NCBI GenBank assembly: GCA_002291875.1
Contig: DBAV01000034.1
Location: 1 to 5,765, forward strand
DNA: 5,765 bases
Reading direction: 5' to 3'
DNA from: Hyphomonadaceae bacterium UBA1001
Lineage (GTDB): Bacteria > Pseudomonadota > Alphaproteobacteria > Caulobacterales > Aquidulcibacteraceae
Part shown: piece by piece, positions 5,316 through 5,765 of the stretch
How the letters are laid out: every line of letters starts with the position of its first letter
How positions within the stretch are numbered: position 1 is the stretch's first letter
Position numbers and translations under genes: made by a program
Notes under the pieces: model-generated
Seen by the model: only the letters and a program-made list of their open reading frames with translations
Databases searched by the model: none
Told to the model about the DNA's origin: nothing

Positions 5316-5344
5316 CGGGGGCGCGGCGCCAGGCCGTGCCCTCG
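5316..5344 (+). terminator. Candidate terminator hairpin of the aldehyde dehydrogenase gene
   Basis: Bases 5316-5326 pair with 5334-5344 as an 11-bp stem with a 7-base loop (CGCCAGG), starting 15 bases after the stop. Two of the pairs (5318/5342 and 5323/5337) are G-U wobbles in plus-strand RNA but would be A-C mismatches in minus-strand RNA, so the structure favours the plus strand. No U-tract follows, so termination is inferred. Confidence 0.45.
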
Positions 5345-5360
5345 GTCCCGCCAAAGGGAC
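5345..5360 (-). terminator. Short hairpin directly after the Arg-rich gene stop
   Basis: GTCCC (5345-5349) and GGGAC (5356-5360) pair around a 6-base loop. On the minus strand the hairpin starts immediately after the TAA of the downstream gene. The stem is only 5 bp and has no U-tract, so a terminator role is weak. Confidence 0.28.
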
Positions 5361-5765
5361 TTACCCGGCCTTCTTGGCTGCGGCCGCGGCAATCTGGGCG
5401 CGCAGGAAGGCGGGCATGTGATCGTCGCCAAAGCCCGGCGCCGCCCCGGCCGGGGCCCGTTCGCGCTGCCGGTGCGGCCGGTCGTCCGAGCGCGGCCCTG
5501 ACCGGGGGTCAGAGCGCGATCCCGAGCGCGCTTCGCCACCATGCGCCGCCGCGCGCGAGGGTCGCCGCTCGCGGCGTTCCCCGCCGCCGTCCGCGCGCGG
5601 CCGATCGCGTTCGCGCTCGCGTCGCCCGTCCCGCGGCCGCTCGGAAGACGCAATGGCTTCGGCGGCAGGCTGTTCGGACTTTTGCGCACGCTCGGACTTT
5701 TGCAAGCGCTCGGGCCGGGCGCGCTCGCCGCCCCCTGCCCGCGCACGGTCCCCGCCGCGACCACC
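5361..5765 (-). CDS. Arginine-rich low-complexity protein, C-terminal 134 residues (5' end outside window)
   Basis: The frame is open from the right edge (first codon GGT at 5765-5763) to TAA at 5363-5361, so the true start lies outside. A TTG at 5705 in the same frame is only an internal Leu codon. Of 134 residues 29 are Arg, mixed with Gly, Glu, Asp, Ser and Ala. There is a GGRGGD stretch at the window edge, a tandem QKSE repeat near residues 22-32, mixed-charge RERERD-type runs, and a more ordered end, GFGDDHMPAFLRAQI followed by an Ala run and KKAG. The tail should be disordered and could bind RNA. A PAFL motif near the end after a charged tail recalls DUF4167 proteins of alphaproteobacteria and also the tails of RhlE-like DEAD-box helicases. 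I cannot decide without the N-terminal domain. It is convergent with the aldehyde dehydrogenase gene, 60 bp between stops. Confidence 0.65.
   Translation of the reverse strand, partial: GGRGGDRARAGGGERARPERLQKSERAQKSEQPAAEAIASSERPRDGRRERERDRPRADGGGERRERRPSRAAAHGGEARSGSRSDPRSGPRSDDRPHRQRERAPAGAAPGFGDDHMPAFLRAQIAAAAAKKAG
5674..5703 (-). repeat. 18-bp-period tandem repeat within the Arg-rich gene
   Basis: TCGGACTTTTGC occurs exactly at 5674-5685 and 5692-5703, a period of 18 bp or six codons, encoding LQKSER and AQKSEQ. A weaker third unit (ARPER) may continue towards the right edge. The repeat keeps frame, as expected of slippage within a disordered region. Confidence 0.6.

Noticed and set aside
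4536..5354. A 272-codon minus-strand frame within the aldehyde dehydrogenase gene
   Set aside because: It is antisense to a complete enzyme with all catalytic motifs, and its His/Asp/Ala/Gly-rich translation has no recognisable fold.
5252..5764. A 170-codon minus-strand frame at the right edge, overlapping the aldehyde dehydrogenase end
   Set aside because: It is a Pro/Arg/Ala-rich alternate frame of the Arg-rich gene and runs antisense into the aldehyde dehydrogenase gene; the frame ending at 5361 ends cleanly between genes and has an ordered C-terminus.

Overview
The window is a dense, GC-rich bacterial chromosome segment. It carries the end of a class I polyhydroxyalkanoate (PHA) synthase, a diguanylate cyclase with an alphaproteobacterial-style N-terminal helical region, a coniferyl-aldehyde-dehydrogenase-type enzyme, and a degenerate CtrA-like TTAA-N7-TTTC site. 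Together these suggest an alphaproteobacterium, perhaps of the Caulobacterales or a neighbouring order. That placement is an inference from gene content; there is no rRNA or other marker gene here.

Layout, left to right. (1) 1-1031, plus strand: the C-terminal part of PhaC, cut by the window edge, with its Cys-Asp-His triad intact. (2) 1075-1738, minus strand: a two-gene HEPN/MNT toxin-antitoxin module (mntA then hepT, overlapping by 11 bp), convergent with phaC and separated from it by a perfect 8-bp inverted repeat. (3) 1792-2580, minus strand: a PaaG-like member of the crotonase (enoyl-CoA hydratase/isomerase) family. (4) 2666-3706, minus strand: a diguanylate cyclase with a GGEEF motif. 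(5) 3707-3848: a 142-bp divergent intergenic region with possible regulatory sites. (6) 3849-5300, plus strand: the aldehyde dehydrogenase. (7) 5316-5360: two hairpins between convergent genes. (8) 5361-5765, minus strand: the C-terminal part of an arginine-rich low-complexity protein, cut by the right edge.

The genes do not form one pathway. PhaC (carbon storage), the crotonase (acyl-CoA metabolism) and the aldehyde dehydrogenase (aromatic aldehyde oxidation) are individually metabolic. The cyclase is a signalling gene.

The HEPN/MNT pair is the accessory element and the most interesting item. The toxin keeps the Rx4HxY motif, which holds both the HEPN RNase residues and the tyrosine that MNT antitoxins AMPylate. 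The antitoxin keeps GSx10DxD. The module appears to have its own promoter, with a palindrome over the -35 box and a -10 box so close to the ATG that the mRNA may be leaderless. I see no tRNA, rRNA, CRISPR array, insertion sequence or attachment site, and no gene-free stretch over 300 bases.
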